From: Rubellimicrobium roseum
GTDB taxonomy: Bacteria > Pseudomonadota > Alphaproteobacteria > Rhodobacterales > Rhodobacteraceae
Direction: 5' to 3'
NCBI RefSeq assembly: GCF_006152145.1
Contig: NZ_VDFV01000001.1
Coordinates: 62,001-126,000 of the forward strand
DNA length: 64,000 nucleotides
Below, piece after piece: positions 1-8,784 of the stretch (position 1 is its first letter; each line of letters starts with the position of its first letter). The translations under genes and the position numbers were made by a program. The notes under the pieces were generated by a model. It worked only from the letters and a program-made list of their open reading frames with translations. It ran no database searches and was not told the origin of the DNA.

Positions 1-485
1 GGGTCGTCACCACGGACCCGACGCTGAACCTCGCGGTGCTGCAGCCGCAGGCCGAGCTCGCGCCCCGCGCGGTGGCCGGGTTCCTGCCCGGCGCCCCCCG
101 CATCGGGGCCGAGGTCGCGGTCGCGGGCTACCCCTATGGCGGGGCGCTGTCGCGGCCGGCAGTGACCTTCGGGACGCTGGCGGACGTCCGGGGCCTGAAC
201 GGCGAGGAGCAGGTGCGCCGGCTCGACATCTCGACCCAGCCCGGCGACGCGGGCGGGCCCGTGCTGGCCGAGGACGGCGCGGTGATCGGCATGATGCTCC
301 CGCGCGAGGGGACACGGCAGGTGCTGCCCGAGGACGTAGCCTATGCGCTGGACGCCGAGGCGATCCGGGGCGTGCTGGCCTCGGCCGGGGTGGAGCCCAC
401 GCTCGCGCAGGCCGGCGAGGCCAAGGGCGCCGAAGGGCTGGTGCGCGACGCGGGCGGCCTGACGGTGCTGGTGAGCTGCTGGTGA
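1..485 (+). CDS. Trypsin-like protease homologue, 3' part only, catalytic residues replaced
   Basis: This is the C-terminal part of a chymotrypsin/HtrA-fold (S1 family) domain. The reading frame is already open at the window edge, with the first full codon at base 3, so the N-terminus and the catalytic His lie outside. The segment around the usual catalytic Asp reads DPTLNLAVLQ, with Asn where the family has Asp (xDLAVL). The nucleophile motif reads GDAGGPV, with Ala where active enzymes have Ser (GDSGGP or GNSGGP). The fold signature GYPYGG and the strand after the nucleophile loop (AVIGMM) are kept. It is therefore probably a non-catalytic binding or scaffold protein. The partner is unknown. 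A strong hairpin terminator follows the stop. Confidence 0.75.
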   Translation, partial: VVTTDPTLNLAVLQPQAELAPRAVAGFLPGAPRIGAEVAVAGYPYGGALSRPAVTFGTLADVRGLNGEEQVRRLDISTQPGDAGGPVLAEDGAVIGMMLPREGTRQVLPEDVAYALDAEAIRGVLASAGVEPTLAQAGEAKGAEGLVRDAGGLTVLVSCW

Positions 486-523
486 GGGGCTTGGGGCGCA
501 CGTGATCGCGCCCCGGACGTGAC

Positions 524-548
524 AAGGGCGGGCCCAGGCCCGCCCTTT
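524..548 (+). terminator. Rho-independent terminator
   Basis: A perfect 10-bp stem (AAGGGCGGGC / GCCCGCCCTT) has a 4-nt loop and is followed by TTT. It lies 38 bp after the stop of the protease homologue. The facing gene folE2 ends at 580, so the symmetrical stem may stop transcription from both sides. Confidence 0.8.
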
Positions 549-579
549 CGCCGTTCCACGCGCAGGCCGCCTCCCTGCC

Positions 580-1683
<1,104 letters not shown>

Positions 1684-1751
1684 GGCGGTTCCCCTCCGTC
1701 ACGCGGCCCCTGATATGGGATCCGCATGACGTTCCTGCAACGATAGCCGAT

Positions 1752-2954
1752 CTATTCGGCCGCGTCGCGGGCGGGATACGACGCTTGCGCAGCCTCTAGC
1801 GCCCGAAGCACGTCCGCGACCAGGTCCTCGGGATCCTCCAGGCCGCAGCTCAGGCGGATGAGGCCCGGCGTGATCCCGAGCGTGACCTTCTGCTCGGCCG
1901 GCAGGCGCTGGTGCGTGGTCGAGGCCGGGTGCGTGGCGATCGACTTGGCGTCCCCGAGGTTGTTGGAGATGACGACGATCTCCAACGCGTTGAGGAAGGC
2001 GAAGGCCGCCTCTCGGCTGCCCACGTCGAAGCTCAGCACCGTCCCGCCCGAGCCGGTCTGCGCCATGGCCAGCGCGTGCTGCGGGTGGGATTCGAGCCCG
2101 GGATAGAGGACGCGGGACAGTCGCCCCTCCAGCGCCTGCGCCACCGCGAGGGCCGAGGCCGCCTGCGCCCGCACGCGCAGGTCCATCGTCTCCAGCCCCT
2201 TGAGCATGATCCAGGCGGTGAAGGGCGACATCGCCCCGCCCGTGTGCTTCATGTAGGGTTCCAGGGTCTTGCGGACGAACTGCTTCGTCCCGAGGACGAT
2301 CCCGCCCAGGGCGCGTCCCTGCCCGTCCACGTGCTTGGTCGTCGAATAGATCACCACGTCGGCGCCCAGCTCGACCGCGCGCGAGAAGACGGGCGTGGCG
2401 AAGACGTTGTCGGCCACGACGAGGGCGCCCACGGAATGCGCGATCTCGGCCACGCCGGCAATGTCGATGACCTCCAGCGTCGGATTCGACACCGTCTCGA
2501 AGAACACGGCCTTGGTGCCCGGCCGCACGGCGGCGCGCCACTGGTCGAGGTCGGTGCCGTCCACGAAGGTGACCTCCACCCCGTAGCGGCGCAGCACCTC
2601 CTCCAGGATGTAGAGGCAGGAGCCGAACAGCGCGCGCGAGGACACGACATGGTCCCCCGCCCGCAGCATCGCCGTCAGCGCGCCCGATACGGCGGCCATC
2701 CCGGAGGCCGTGGCGAAGCCATCCTCGGCCCCCTCCAGCGCGGCCATCCGCTGCTCGAACATGGAGGTGGTCGGGTTGCCGTAGCGGGCGTAGATGAACT
2801 CGTCGGGCCCGCATTCGACGAAGCGCGCCTCGGCGTCCTCGGCGGTGTCGTACACGAAGCCCTGCGTGAGGAAGATGGCCTCGGACACTTCGTTGTATTG
2901 GCTGCGGCGGATGCCCGAATGAACGGCGCGGGTGCGTTTCTTCCAGTGGTCCAT
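1752..2954 (-). CDS. metZ: O-succinylhomoserine sulfhydrylase (MetZ)
   Basis: This is a PLP enzyme of the Cys/Met metabolism family (400 aa) that makes homocysteine directly from O-succinylhomoserine and sulfide. The signature ARYGNPT, the substrate-site ETVSNPTLE and the Schiff-base segment YSTTKHVDGQGR (Lys about 207) are all present. I place the start at the ATG preceded by AAGGGGA (MDHWKKRTRAVHSG). A longer in-frame GTG start at 3047 is rejected because it lies inside a SAM-II riboswitch. The gene is expected to be shut down when S-adenosylmethionine is plentiful. The exact acyl donor (succinyl or acetyl) cannot be settled from sequence alone. Confidence 0.92.
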   Translation of the reverse strand: MDHWKKRTRAVHSGIRRSQYNEVSEAIFLTQGFVYDTAEDAEARFVECGPDEFIYARYGNPTTSMFEQRMAALEGAEDGFATASGMAAVSGALTAMLRAGDHVVSSRALFGSCLYILEEVLRRYGVEVTFVDGTDLDQWRAAVRPGTKAVFFETVSNPTLEVIDIAGVAEIAHSVGALVVADNVFATPVFSRAVELGADVVIYSTTKHVDGQGRALGGIVLGTKQFVRKTLEPYMKHTGGAMSPFTAWIMLKGLETMDLRVRAQAASALAVAQALEGRLSRVLYPGLESHPQHALAMAQTGSGGTVLSFDVGSREAAFAFLNALEIVVISNNLGDAKSIATHPASTTHQRLPAEQKVTLGITPGLIRLSCGLEDPEDLVADVLRALEAAQASYPARDAAE

Positions 2955-2980
2955 CTCGTCCCCTTCCATCGGCCCGAACA

Positions 2981-2995
2981 TGGGGAGAGTCCCCA
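2981..2995 (-). promoter_or_regulatory. Short hairpin between riboswitch and metZ ribosome site
   Basis: TGGGGA-GAG-TCCCCA is a perfect 6-bp inverted repeat with a 3-nt loop. It begins right after the last conserved base block of the SAM-II aptamer and ends 26 bp before the metZ start codon. It is too far from any U-run to be a terminator, so it may space or stabilise the expression platform. The role is inferred. Confidence 0.45.
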
Positions 2996-3050
2996 CTTTA
3001 GCGGCTTGTTTACCGTGGCCCGCAATCAGGGTCGCCCAAATCGCCACGCC
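2996..3050 (-). promoter_or_regulatory. SAM-II riboswitch controlling metZ
   Basis: On the minus strand the conserved SAM-II (metA motif) blocks occur in order. They are CGTGGCGATTTGGGC (5' strand of the first helix plus GAUUUG loop), a variable loop, TTGCGGGCCACG closing the helix, then GGTAAACAA and GCCGCTAAAG, which form the pseudoknot side. SAM-II aptamers are known from alphaproteobacteria before metA, metX and metZ, and reduce expression when S-adenosylmethionine binds. The position, 42 bp before the metZ start, and the gene identity agree. The identification is from recalled consensus, not a covariance search. Confidence 0.9.
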
Positions 3051-3196
3051 CGCCGCCTCTAGTCCCGCGTGTCCCTCGGGTCAAGGCGGCGGCGGTTCCC
3101 CAAGGCGGGCAACTATTTCCCCGGTCGCGTTAACTTTCCAGGAACTTTCTTGCCCTAGCTTCGTTGAACGATGGGGGAACTTCTCAGGGGGACATC

Positions 3197-3430
3197 GTGG
3201 CCGACATCAGCATCGGGTTCGCAGGGACCGAAGGCAATCTGCGGGGGTCCTCCACCGCCGGACCCGACCTCGCCGAGATCGCGCGCGTCCGCGACGCCCT
3301 CGCCCAGGGGCGCCTGCCCGGCCCGCCCGCCGACGACCGCGCCCTCGCCCGGATGCTGGGGGCGTCGCTCCTCGCCGGCCTCCTGATGACCGGCGGCCTG
3401 GCCTGGGGCCTCCTGCACCTCCTGACCTGA
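3197..3430 (+). CDS. Small single-pass membrane protein, function unknown
   Basis: A 77-residue protein starts at GTG, preceded by CAGGGGGA. A TTG start at 3164 is possible but has no ribosome site. The N-terminal half is soluble and mildly acidic (AGPDLAEIARVRDAL). The C-terminus is one hydrophobic segment (about 54-75, LGASLLAGLLMTGGLAWGLL). I recognise no family. It is divergent from the metZ riboswitch, and a TTAAC element lies at 3130-3134 upstream. Confidence 0.6.
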   Translation: MADISIGFAGTEGNLRGSSTAGPDLAEIARVRDALAQGRLPGPPADDRALARMLGASLLAGLLMTGGLAWGLLHLLT

Positions 3431-3500
3431 GCCGGGCCCGCGGGCCTTGCCCTTGCCGCCCGCTGCGCCATTCTGGGCGGCAGCGACAAGGAGAGGTCCG

Positions 3501-4202
3501 ATGCCCGCGCCCATCGTGCTGCACTACTGGCCCACGCCCAACGGCCACAAGATCACCATCGCGCTCGAGGAGATGGGCCTGCCCTATGAGGTCCGGCTCG
3601 TCGACATCGGCAAGGGCGACCAGTTCCAGCCGGACTTCCTGAAGATCGCGCCGAACAACCGGATGCCCGCCATCGAGGACCCGGACGGCCCGGACGGACA
3701 GTCCGTGGCCATCTTCGAATCGGGCGCGATCCTCCAATACCTCGCCCGCAAGACCGGCCAGTTCTGCGGCCGCACCGAGCGCGAGCGCATCGCGGTCGAC
3801 CAGTGGCTCATGTGGCAGATGGGCGGCGTGGGGCCCATGGCGGGCCAGGCCAACCACTTCCTGCGCTACGCCCCCCAGATGGACCCGCCGCAGGTGCTGC
3901 CCTACGCGCAGGACCGCTACCGGGCCGAGGTCGGGCGGCTCTACGGCGTGCTGGACCGGCAACTGGCCACCCGCCGCTTCGCCGCCACCGACGACTTCAC
4001 CATCGCCGACATGGCCATCTATCCCTGGGCCTCGGGGTGGGAGCGGCAGGAGCAGAGGCTCGACGACAAGCCGCACTTCGCCCGCTGGCTGGAGGAGTGC
4101 GCGAGCCGCCCCTGCGTCCAGCGCGGCATGGCCGTGGCGGCCGAGGCGCGGGCCCCGAAGATGAGCGCCGAGGAGATGAAGGTCCTCTTCGGCAAGCGCT
4201 AG
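3501..4202 (+). CDS. Glutathione S-transferase family protein, YfcG/Ure2p type
   Basis: This 233-aa cytosolic protein has an N-terminal thioredoxin-like GST domain with the nu-class signature TPNGHKI near residue 12, the cis-proline segment NNRMPAI and the glutathione-binding FESGAIL. An all-helical C-domain follows (DQWLMWQMGGVGPM). The layout matches E. coli YfcG, which acts as a glutathione-dependent disulfide-bond reductase rather than a detoxifying transferase. The start has GGAGAGG seven bases upstream. The exact substrate is unknown. Confidence 0.88.
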   Translation: MPAPIVLHYWPTPNGHKITIALEEMGLPYEVRLVDIGKGDQFQPDFLKIAPNNRMPAIEDPDGPDGQSVAIFESGAILQYLARKTGQFCGRTERERIAVDQWLMWQMGGVGPMAGQANHFLRYAPQMDPPQVLPYAQDRYRAEVGRLYGVLDRQLATRRFAATDDFTIADMAIYPWASGWERQEQRLDDKPHFARWLEECASRPCVQRGMAVAAEARAPKMSAEEMKVLFGKR

Positions 4203-4209
4203 GGCGGGC

Positions 4210-4824
4210 TCAGCTCGGGCCGCCCTCCTTGGGCTCCTCGATCATGTAGGCCTGCAGCGCCATGATCTGGAGCCACAGGAACACCATCAGCGCCGCCGGG
4301 AAGGCGAAGGTCTCCAGCGTGACCCAAAGCTCGGTCGACTGGGTCCGCCAGATGACCTCGTTGGCGACGGCAAGCCCCGCGAACATCAGCGCCAGGCGGC
4401 GCGTCAGGATCATCCAGCCCTCGTGCCGCATCGGCAGCAGCTCGCCCATGACCCATTCGAGCGTCGAGCGGCCCCAGATGAGCCCCCCGCCCAGGAGCGT
4501 CGCGAAGAGCCCGTAGACGATCGTCGTCTTCATCTTGAAGAAGCTCTCGTCGTTGAACCAGGCCGTCAGCCCGCCGAACAGGACCACGGTGACGGCGGTG
4601 AAGACCTGCATCCGCGACAGCTTGCCCGTCAGCCACCACAGCGCCGCCATCGCGCCCAGGAGCAGCGGCACCAGCAGCAGGGTGGCGACGATGAAGCCGG
4701 AGTACTCGGCCCCGCCGATCTCGAAGCTCCGGTCCTTGATCCGCAGGTAGACCACGAAGAACAGGAGCGTGGGCCCCAGCTCCAGGGCCTGCTTGAGGAA
4801 GGGGTTGACGGGTCGCTGGTTCAT
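4210..4824 (-). CDS. Septation protein A homologue (YciB/IspZ family)
   Basis: A 204-residue inner-membrane protein with five to six hydrophobic segments. The N-terminal LKQALELGPTLLFFVVY and the motif MKTTIVYGLFA are typical of the YciB/IspZ family, which is linked to septation and envelope synthesis. The start chosen gives MNQRPVNPFLKQ and the usual family length; a longer upstream frame has no membrane-protein character. The gene converges on the YfcG-like GST with a 7-bp gap and is divergent from mgtC. Confidence 0.88.
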   Translation of the reverse strand: MNQRPVNPFLKQALELGPTLLFFVVYLRIKDRSFEIGGAEYSGFIVATLLLVPLLLGAMAALWWLTGKLSRMQVFTAVTVVLFGGLTAWFNDESFFKMKTTIVYGLFATLLGGGLIWGRSTLEWVMGELLPMRHEGWMILTRRLALMFAGLAVANEVIWRTQSTELWVTLETFAFPAALMVFLWLQIMALQAYMIEEPKEGGPS

Positions 4825-4933
4825 GACGGCTCTGGAACAGTTTTGTGACAACCGCCTTTTTATTGGACGGTCGGGCCACTGTGCCGCCCTTGCGGCGGAC
4901 CGGCAAGCGCCGACGGGACAACAAGGGGTGACC

Positions 4934-5431
4934 ATGCGCGACCTGATCATCGGAGAGTTCAGAGCTTCCTTCACCGAGGTTCCCTTCGATGTGGCGTTCC
5001 TTCGCATCACGGCCGCCCTGATCCTCGCGGGCCTGATCGGGGCCGAACGGGAATGGCGCAGGAAGCCCGCGGGGCTGCGGACGCACATGCTCGTGTCGCT
5101 CGCGGCCTGCCTCTACGTGCTCGTCGGGCGCGAGCTGGGCGCCATCGACTTCACCGACGGCACAGGGGACCTGCGGGTGGACCCGCTGCGCCTGATCGAG
5201 GCGGTGACGGCCGGCGTGGCCTTTCTGGTCGCGGGAATCATCATCACCTCGGGCGGCCGGGTCCACAACATCACCACCGGCGCGTCGCTCTGGCTGGCCG
5301 GGGCCGTCGGGCTGGCCGTGGGCGCGGGGCAGCTCGCGCTCGCCGCGCTGGCCACCGGCGTCGTGCTGGCGGTGCTGCTGGTCGTGACCGCCCTGGAGAA
5401 GCCGACGGACGCGGAAGGCGTGGACGACTGA
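4934..5431 (+). CDS. MgtC/SapB family membrane protein
   Basis: The 165-aa protein has about five membrane segments and the hallmark LIGAEREWRRKPAGLRTHMLV region (about 37-57), with TTGASLWLAGAVGLAVG further on. It matches the N-terminal membrane domain of MgtC; the C-terminal ACT-like extension of Salmonella MgtC is absent. Family members are linked to growth at low Mg2+ and to F-ATPase modulation, but the role here is not shown. The ATG has AAGGGGTG upstream. Confidence 0.88.
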   Translation: MRDLIIGEFRASFTEVPFDVAFLRITAALILAGLIGAEREWRRKPAGLRTHMLVSLAACLYVLVGRELGAIDFTDGTGDLRVDPLRLIEAVTAGVAFLVAGIIITSGGRVHNITTGASLWLAGAVGLAVGAGQLALAALATGVVLAVLLVVTALEKPTDAEGVDD

Positions 5432-5434
5432 GCG

Positions 5435-6493
5435 TCAGGCCGCGCCGGTCAGCGCACGGGCGAACTCCTGGGGGTCGAAGGGGGCGAGGTCATCGATCTG
5501 CTCGCCCACGCCGATGGCGTGGATGGGCAGGCCGAAGCGGTCGGCGAGCGCGACCAGCACGCCGCCCTTCGCGGTCCCGTCGAGCTTGGTCATGACGAGG
5601 CCCGACACGTCCGCGATCTTCTGGAAGATCTCGACCTGGCTCAGCGCGTTCTGGCCCGTGGTGGCGTCGATCACCAGCAGCGTGTTGTGGGGCGCCGAGG
5701 GGTCCTTCTTGCGGATCACGCGGACGATCTTGGCCAGTTCCTCCATCAGGTCCTGCCGGTTCTGCAAACGCCCCGCCGTGTCGATGAGGAGGAGGTCCGC
5801 CCCGTCCCGCCCCGCCCGCTCCATCGCGTCGAAGGCGAGCGACGCGGGGTCCGATCCCTGCGCGGCGGTCAGCACCGGCACCCCTGCCCGCTGCCCCCAG
5901 ACCTGGAGCTGCTCCACGGCCGCGGCGCGGAAGGTGTCGCCGGCGGCGATCACCACCGTCTTGCCGGCGGCGCGGAACTGGGACGCGAGCTTGCCGATGG
6001 TCGTGGTCTTGCCCGAGCCGTTCACGCCCACGACCAGCACGACCTGCGGCCGCTTGGGATAGAGCGGCATGGGCCGGGCCACCCCCTCCATGATTCGCGC
6101 GACCTCGCCGGCCAGGATCTCCTTGATCTCGGGCACGGACAGGCGGCGGCCCATGCGTCCTTCGGCCAGGTTCGCCGTCACCCGCAGCGCCGTCTCCACG
6201 CCCATGTCCGAGGCCACGAGCAGGTCCTCGATCTCCTCCAGCATCGCGTCGTCGAGCGTCCGGCGCGGGACCTCCACCTCCTCTCGACCGAAGAGGCGGC
6301 CCAGGAAGCCGGTTCGGGGCGCGGCCGGGGCCGGCGAGTCGAGCGCGGGCGTGACGAGGTTCGGGACCGGGTCGGCGGCGGGTTCGGGCGCGGCGGGCGC
6401 GGGCTCGCCCTCCCCCACGATCTCCGATAGCCCTTCGTCGAGCCTGGAGGAGGTCTTGAACAGCCGGTCCTTGAGCTTGCCGAAGAAGGACAT
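5435..6493 (-). CDS. ftsY: Signal recognition particle receptor FtsY
   Basis: A 352-aa SRP-type GTPase that docks SRP-ribosome complexes at the inner membrane. The order is a short charged N-terminus (MSFFGKLKDRLFKTSSRLDEG), an acidic Ala/Pro-rich A-region, the N-domain four-helix bundle, then the G-domain. G1 is GVNGSGKTTT (156-165), followed by DTAGRLQN (about 238), TKLDGTAKGG (about 302) and a C-terminal GVGEQIDDLAPFD. The start was chosen at MSFFGKL, preceded by GAGGG; the longer frame upstream is not FtsY-like. Its 3' end lies 3 bp from mgtC, facing it. Confidence 0.96.
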   Translation of the reverse strand: MSFFGKLKDRLFKTSSRLDEGLSEIVGEGEPAPAAPEPAADPVPNLVTPALDSPAPAAPRTGFLGRLFGREEVEVPRRTLDDAMLEEIEDLLVASDMGVETALRVTANLAEGRMGRRLSVPEIKEILAGEVARIMEGVARPMPLYPKRPQVVLVVGVNGSGKTTTIGKLASQFRAAGKTVVIAAGDTFRAAAVEQLQVWGQRAGVPVLTAAQGSDPASLAFDAMERAGRDGADLLLIDTAGRLQNRQDLMEELAKIVRVIRKKDPSAPHNTLLVIDATTGQNALSQVEIFQKIADVSGLVMTKLDGTAKGGVLVALADRFGLPIHAIGVGEQIDDLAPFDPQEFARALTGAA

Positions 6494-6517
6494 GAAACCC
6501 TCGCGTTGCGTCCCCGT

Positions 6518-6530
6518 CACGTAATACGTG
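6518..6530 (-). promoter_or_regulatory. Perfect 13-bp palindrome upstream of ftsY
   Basis: CACGTA-A-TACGTG lies 25 bp before the ftsY start codon. Its symmetry and position suit a repressor operator or a small hairpin in the 5' leader. No regulator is known for it. Confidence 0.35.
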
Positions 6531-6663
6531 CGGCGGGCCTTGCAAAGCGCGCAGGGGGAGCAATCGCCCCGTAGCCGCCTCCGGCGACGGATTTCGGCCC
6601 AGACGGCCGGTCCGAAAATCCTCCACTGGCCTTGGGCCGCGCGCTCTGGCACCGTACCGGCCC

Positions 6664-7065
6664 ATGCGCACGCTGCTTCTCCTCCTCGCCCTCGCCACCC
6701 CCGCCGCCGCCGAAGGCCCGATCGGGGCCGCCGAGTTCGAGGACCTGGTGACGGGCCGGACCCTCACCTACGGCGCGCCGGGGCAGGAGCCCTACGGGAT
6801 CGAGCATTACTACCCGAACCGCCGCGTCACCTGGGCCTTCCTGGGCAGCGACGAATGCCGGGAAGGCACCTGGCGCGAGGAGCCGACCGCCACCGGCCCC
6901 GCGATCTGCTTCGAGTACCAAGACGATCTCGGCCCCCAGTGCTGGCACGTCTACCGCGAGGGCGACGACCTGCGCGCCGAGTTCATCGGCGAAGGCGGCC
7001 CCAGCGTCCTTTACCAGTTGGAGGAGCCCGAGGGCGGCCTCGTCTGCGGGGGCGTGGGGGTGTGA
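6664..7065 (+). CDS. Secreted hypothetical protein
   Basis: The 133-aa protein starts with a clear Sec signal peptide (MRTLLLLLALATPAAA, cleavage near residue 16). The mature part is acidic and Tyr/Trp-rich, with Cys residues spaced as DECREG, AICFEY, PQCWHV and LVCGG, which could form two periplasmic disulfides. I cannot name a domain. It is divergent from ftsY and converges with xseA 26 bp away. Confidence 0.7.
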   Translation: MRTLLLLLALATPAAAEGPIGAAEFEDLVTGRTLTYGAPGQEPYGIEHYYPNRRVTWAFLGSDECREGTWREEPTATGPAICFEYQDDLGPQCWHVYREGDDLRAEFIGEGGPSVLYQLEEPEGGLVCGGVGV

Positions 7066-7090
7066 GACGCCCCTGAGGCGGCGCTTTCGC

Positions 7091-8710
7091 CTACAGCAGG
7101 CTTCCCTGCTCGGGCGGCGGCTCGGGCGGGCGCTTCTTCGGCGGCGCGGCGGGCTTGCCGCCGACCGTCATCCGCCCATCCGCGAACTCGATCTCCAGCG
7201 CAGCGGCCTTGGCCGCAGCCTCGGCGCTCGTGACCACCTGCCCCTCGGCCCGCACCACCGCGAAGCCGCGCTTCAGCGTCTCCTTGTAGCCCAAGGTCTC
7301 GCGCAGGCGATCGAGCGCGGACAGCCCTTCGCGCAACCGCGCGATGCGACCGAGCGGCAGCGCCGGCGTCAGCCCCCCCGCGACGCGCGCGAAGTCTGTG
7401 GCGCTCTCGCCCAGCGCCCGCCGCGCTGCCGGGTCGAGCCGGGGCCCGAGCCGCCCGAGCGTGTCGCTACGGAATCGCAGCCGCGCCGCCTGCGCCCGGT
7501 CGAGCCGCGCCGACAGGTCCTCCAGCTCCCGCTGCGCGTCCCGCGCCGTGCGGGCGAGCGCCGGGGCAAGGCTTTCCCCAGCCACATCCACGCGCCGCCG
7601 CCCGTCGCGAAGCGCCCGCACCAGCACCCCCGTCCCGATCCGCAGGTCGGCAAGCTGCACCCGCCGCCGCCCGGTCACGCTCCGCAACGCCAGCGGCAGC
7701 CGCGCCCCCAGGAAGTCCACCCGCTGCTGCGCCTGCCCGATGATCGCCTCGCCGCGCGGCAGGGCGCGGGCGAGGTCCCCCAGCCGCTGCCGCCGCCGGT
7801 CCACGCCGAAGCGCAGCGCCCGGCCCGCGCGCGCGCCCAGCACCGCCACGCGCTCCACCAGCTCGGCCCGCACAGGCACCGCCATCTCGGCCGCCGCCGT
7901 GGGCGTGGGCGCGCGCAGGTCGGCGGCAAAGTCGCAGAGCGTCGTGTCCGTCTCGTGCCCCACGGCCGAGATCACCGGGATCTTCGACGCCGCCACCGCG
8001 CGGACCACGGCCTCCTCGTTGAAACCCCAGAGATCCTCGATGGAGCCGCCGCCCCGCGCGACGATCAGGAGGTCGGGGCGCGGAATCGGCCCGCCCTCGG
8101 GTAGCGCGTTGAAGCCCTTCACGGCCCGCGCCACCTCGGGCGCGCAGGCCGCGCCCTGCACCGCCACGGGCCAGACCAGCACCTGCCGCGGGAATCGGTC
8201 GCGCAGCCGGTGCAGGATGTCCCGGATCACCGCGCCCGAAGGCGAGGTCACGACGCCGATCACGTCCGGCAGGTAGGGGATCGGCTTCTTGCGCGCGGGG
8301 TCGAACAGCCCCTCGGCCCCCAGCGCCTTCCGCCGCGCCTCCAGTTGCGCCATCAGCGCCCCCACCCCGGCAGGGGCAAGGTCCTCGACGATCATCTGGT
8401 ACTTGGACTGACCGGGGAAGGTCGTCAGGCGCCCCACGGCCACCATCTCCATCCCCTCCTCGGGCCGCGCCGACAGCCGCGCGGCATTGCCCTTCCAGGA
8501 CACCGCCGCCAGCACGGAATTGCCGTCCTTGAGGTCGAAGTACAGGTGCCCCGAGGCGGGCCGCGACACGCGCCCGATCTCGCCGCGCACGCGGACAAAG
8601 GCGAACTCGCCTTCGACCATGCGCTTCACGGCGCCCGAGATCTCGGAGACCGAGTATTCGGGGACGTTGGCGCGGCGCGGCGGGGCGTCGTCGTCGTCGA
8701 GGAGGTCCAT
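7091..8710 (-). CDS. xseA: Exodeoxyribonuclease VII large subunit
   Basis: XseA, with XseB, degrades single-stranded DNA to oligonucleotides and acts in mismatch and damage repair. The 539-aa product starts at MDLLDDDD, has the N-terminal OB-fold (YSVSEISGAVKRMVEG; GHLYFDLKD), then the catalytic domain with VVTSPSGAVIRDIL, IVARGGGSIEDLWGFNEE and SAVGHETDTTLCDFAADLRAPTP. An Arg-rich coiled-coil region and a Pro/Lys tail follow. xseB is not in this window. The gene is divergent from purD. Confidence 0.95.
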   Translation of the reverse strand: MDLLDDDDAPPRRANVPEYSVSEISGAVKRMVEGEFAFVRVRGEIGRVSRPASGHLYFDLKDGNSVLAAVSWKGNAARLSARPEEGMEMVAVGRLTTFPGQSKYQMIVEDLAPAGVGALMAQLEARRKALGAEGLFDPARKKPIPYLPDVIGVVTSPSGAVIRDILHRLRDRFPRQVLVWPVAVQGAACAPEVARAVKGFNALPEGGPIPRPDLLIVARGGGSIEDLWGFNEEAVVRAVAASKIPVISAVGHETDTTLCDFAADLRAPTPTAAAEMAVPVRAELVERVAVLGARAGRALRFGVDRRRQRLGDLARALPRGEAIIGQAQQRVDFLGARLPLALRSVTGRRRVQLADLRIGTGVLVRALRDGRRRVDVAGESLAPALARTARDAQRELEDLSARLDRAQAARLRFRSDTLGRLGPRLDPAARRALGESATDFARVAGGLTPALPLGRIARLREGLSALDRLRETLGYKETLKRGFAVVRAEGQVVTSAEAAAKAAALEIEFADGRMTVGGKPAAPPKKRPPEPPPEQGSLL

Positions 8711-8784
8711 GGAGCGGCGTCCTTGTGCGGCCTGGGACCTGACCTTAGAACGCCCCGCGAACGAGGCCAACGGGGGGCGCCCGC

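Noticed and set aside
2955-3047. A longer metZ start at GTG 3047
   Set aside because: It lies inside the SAM-II aptamer, and the ATG at 2954 has a good ribosome site and family-typical N-terminus.
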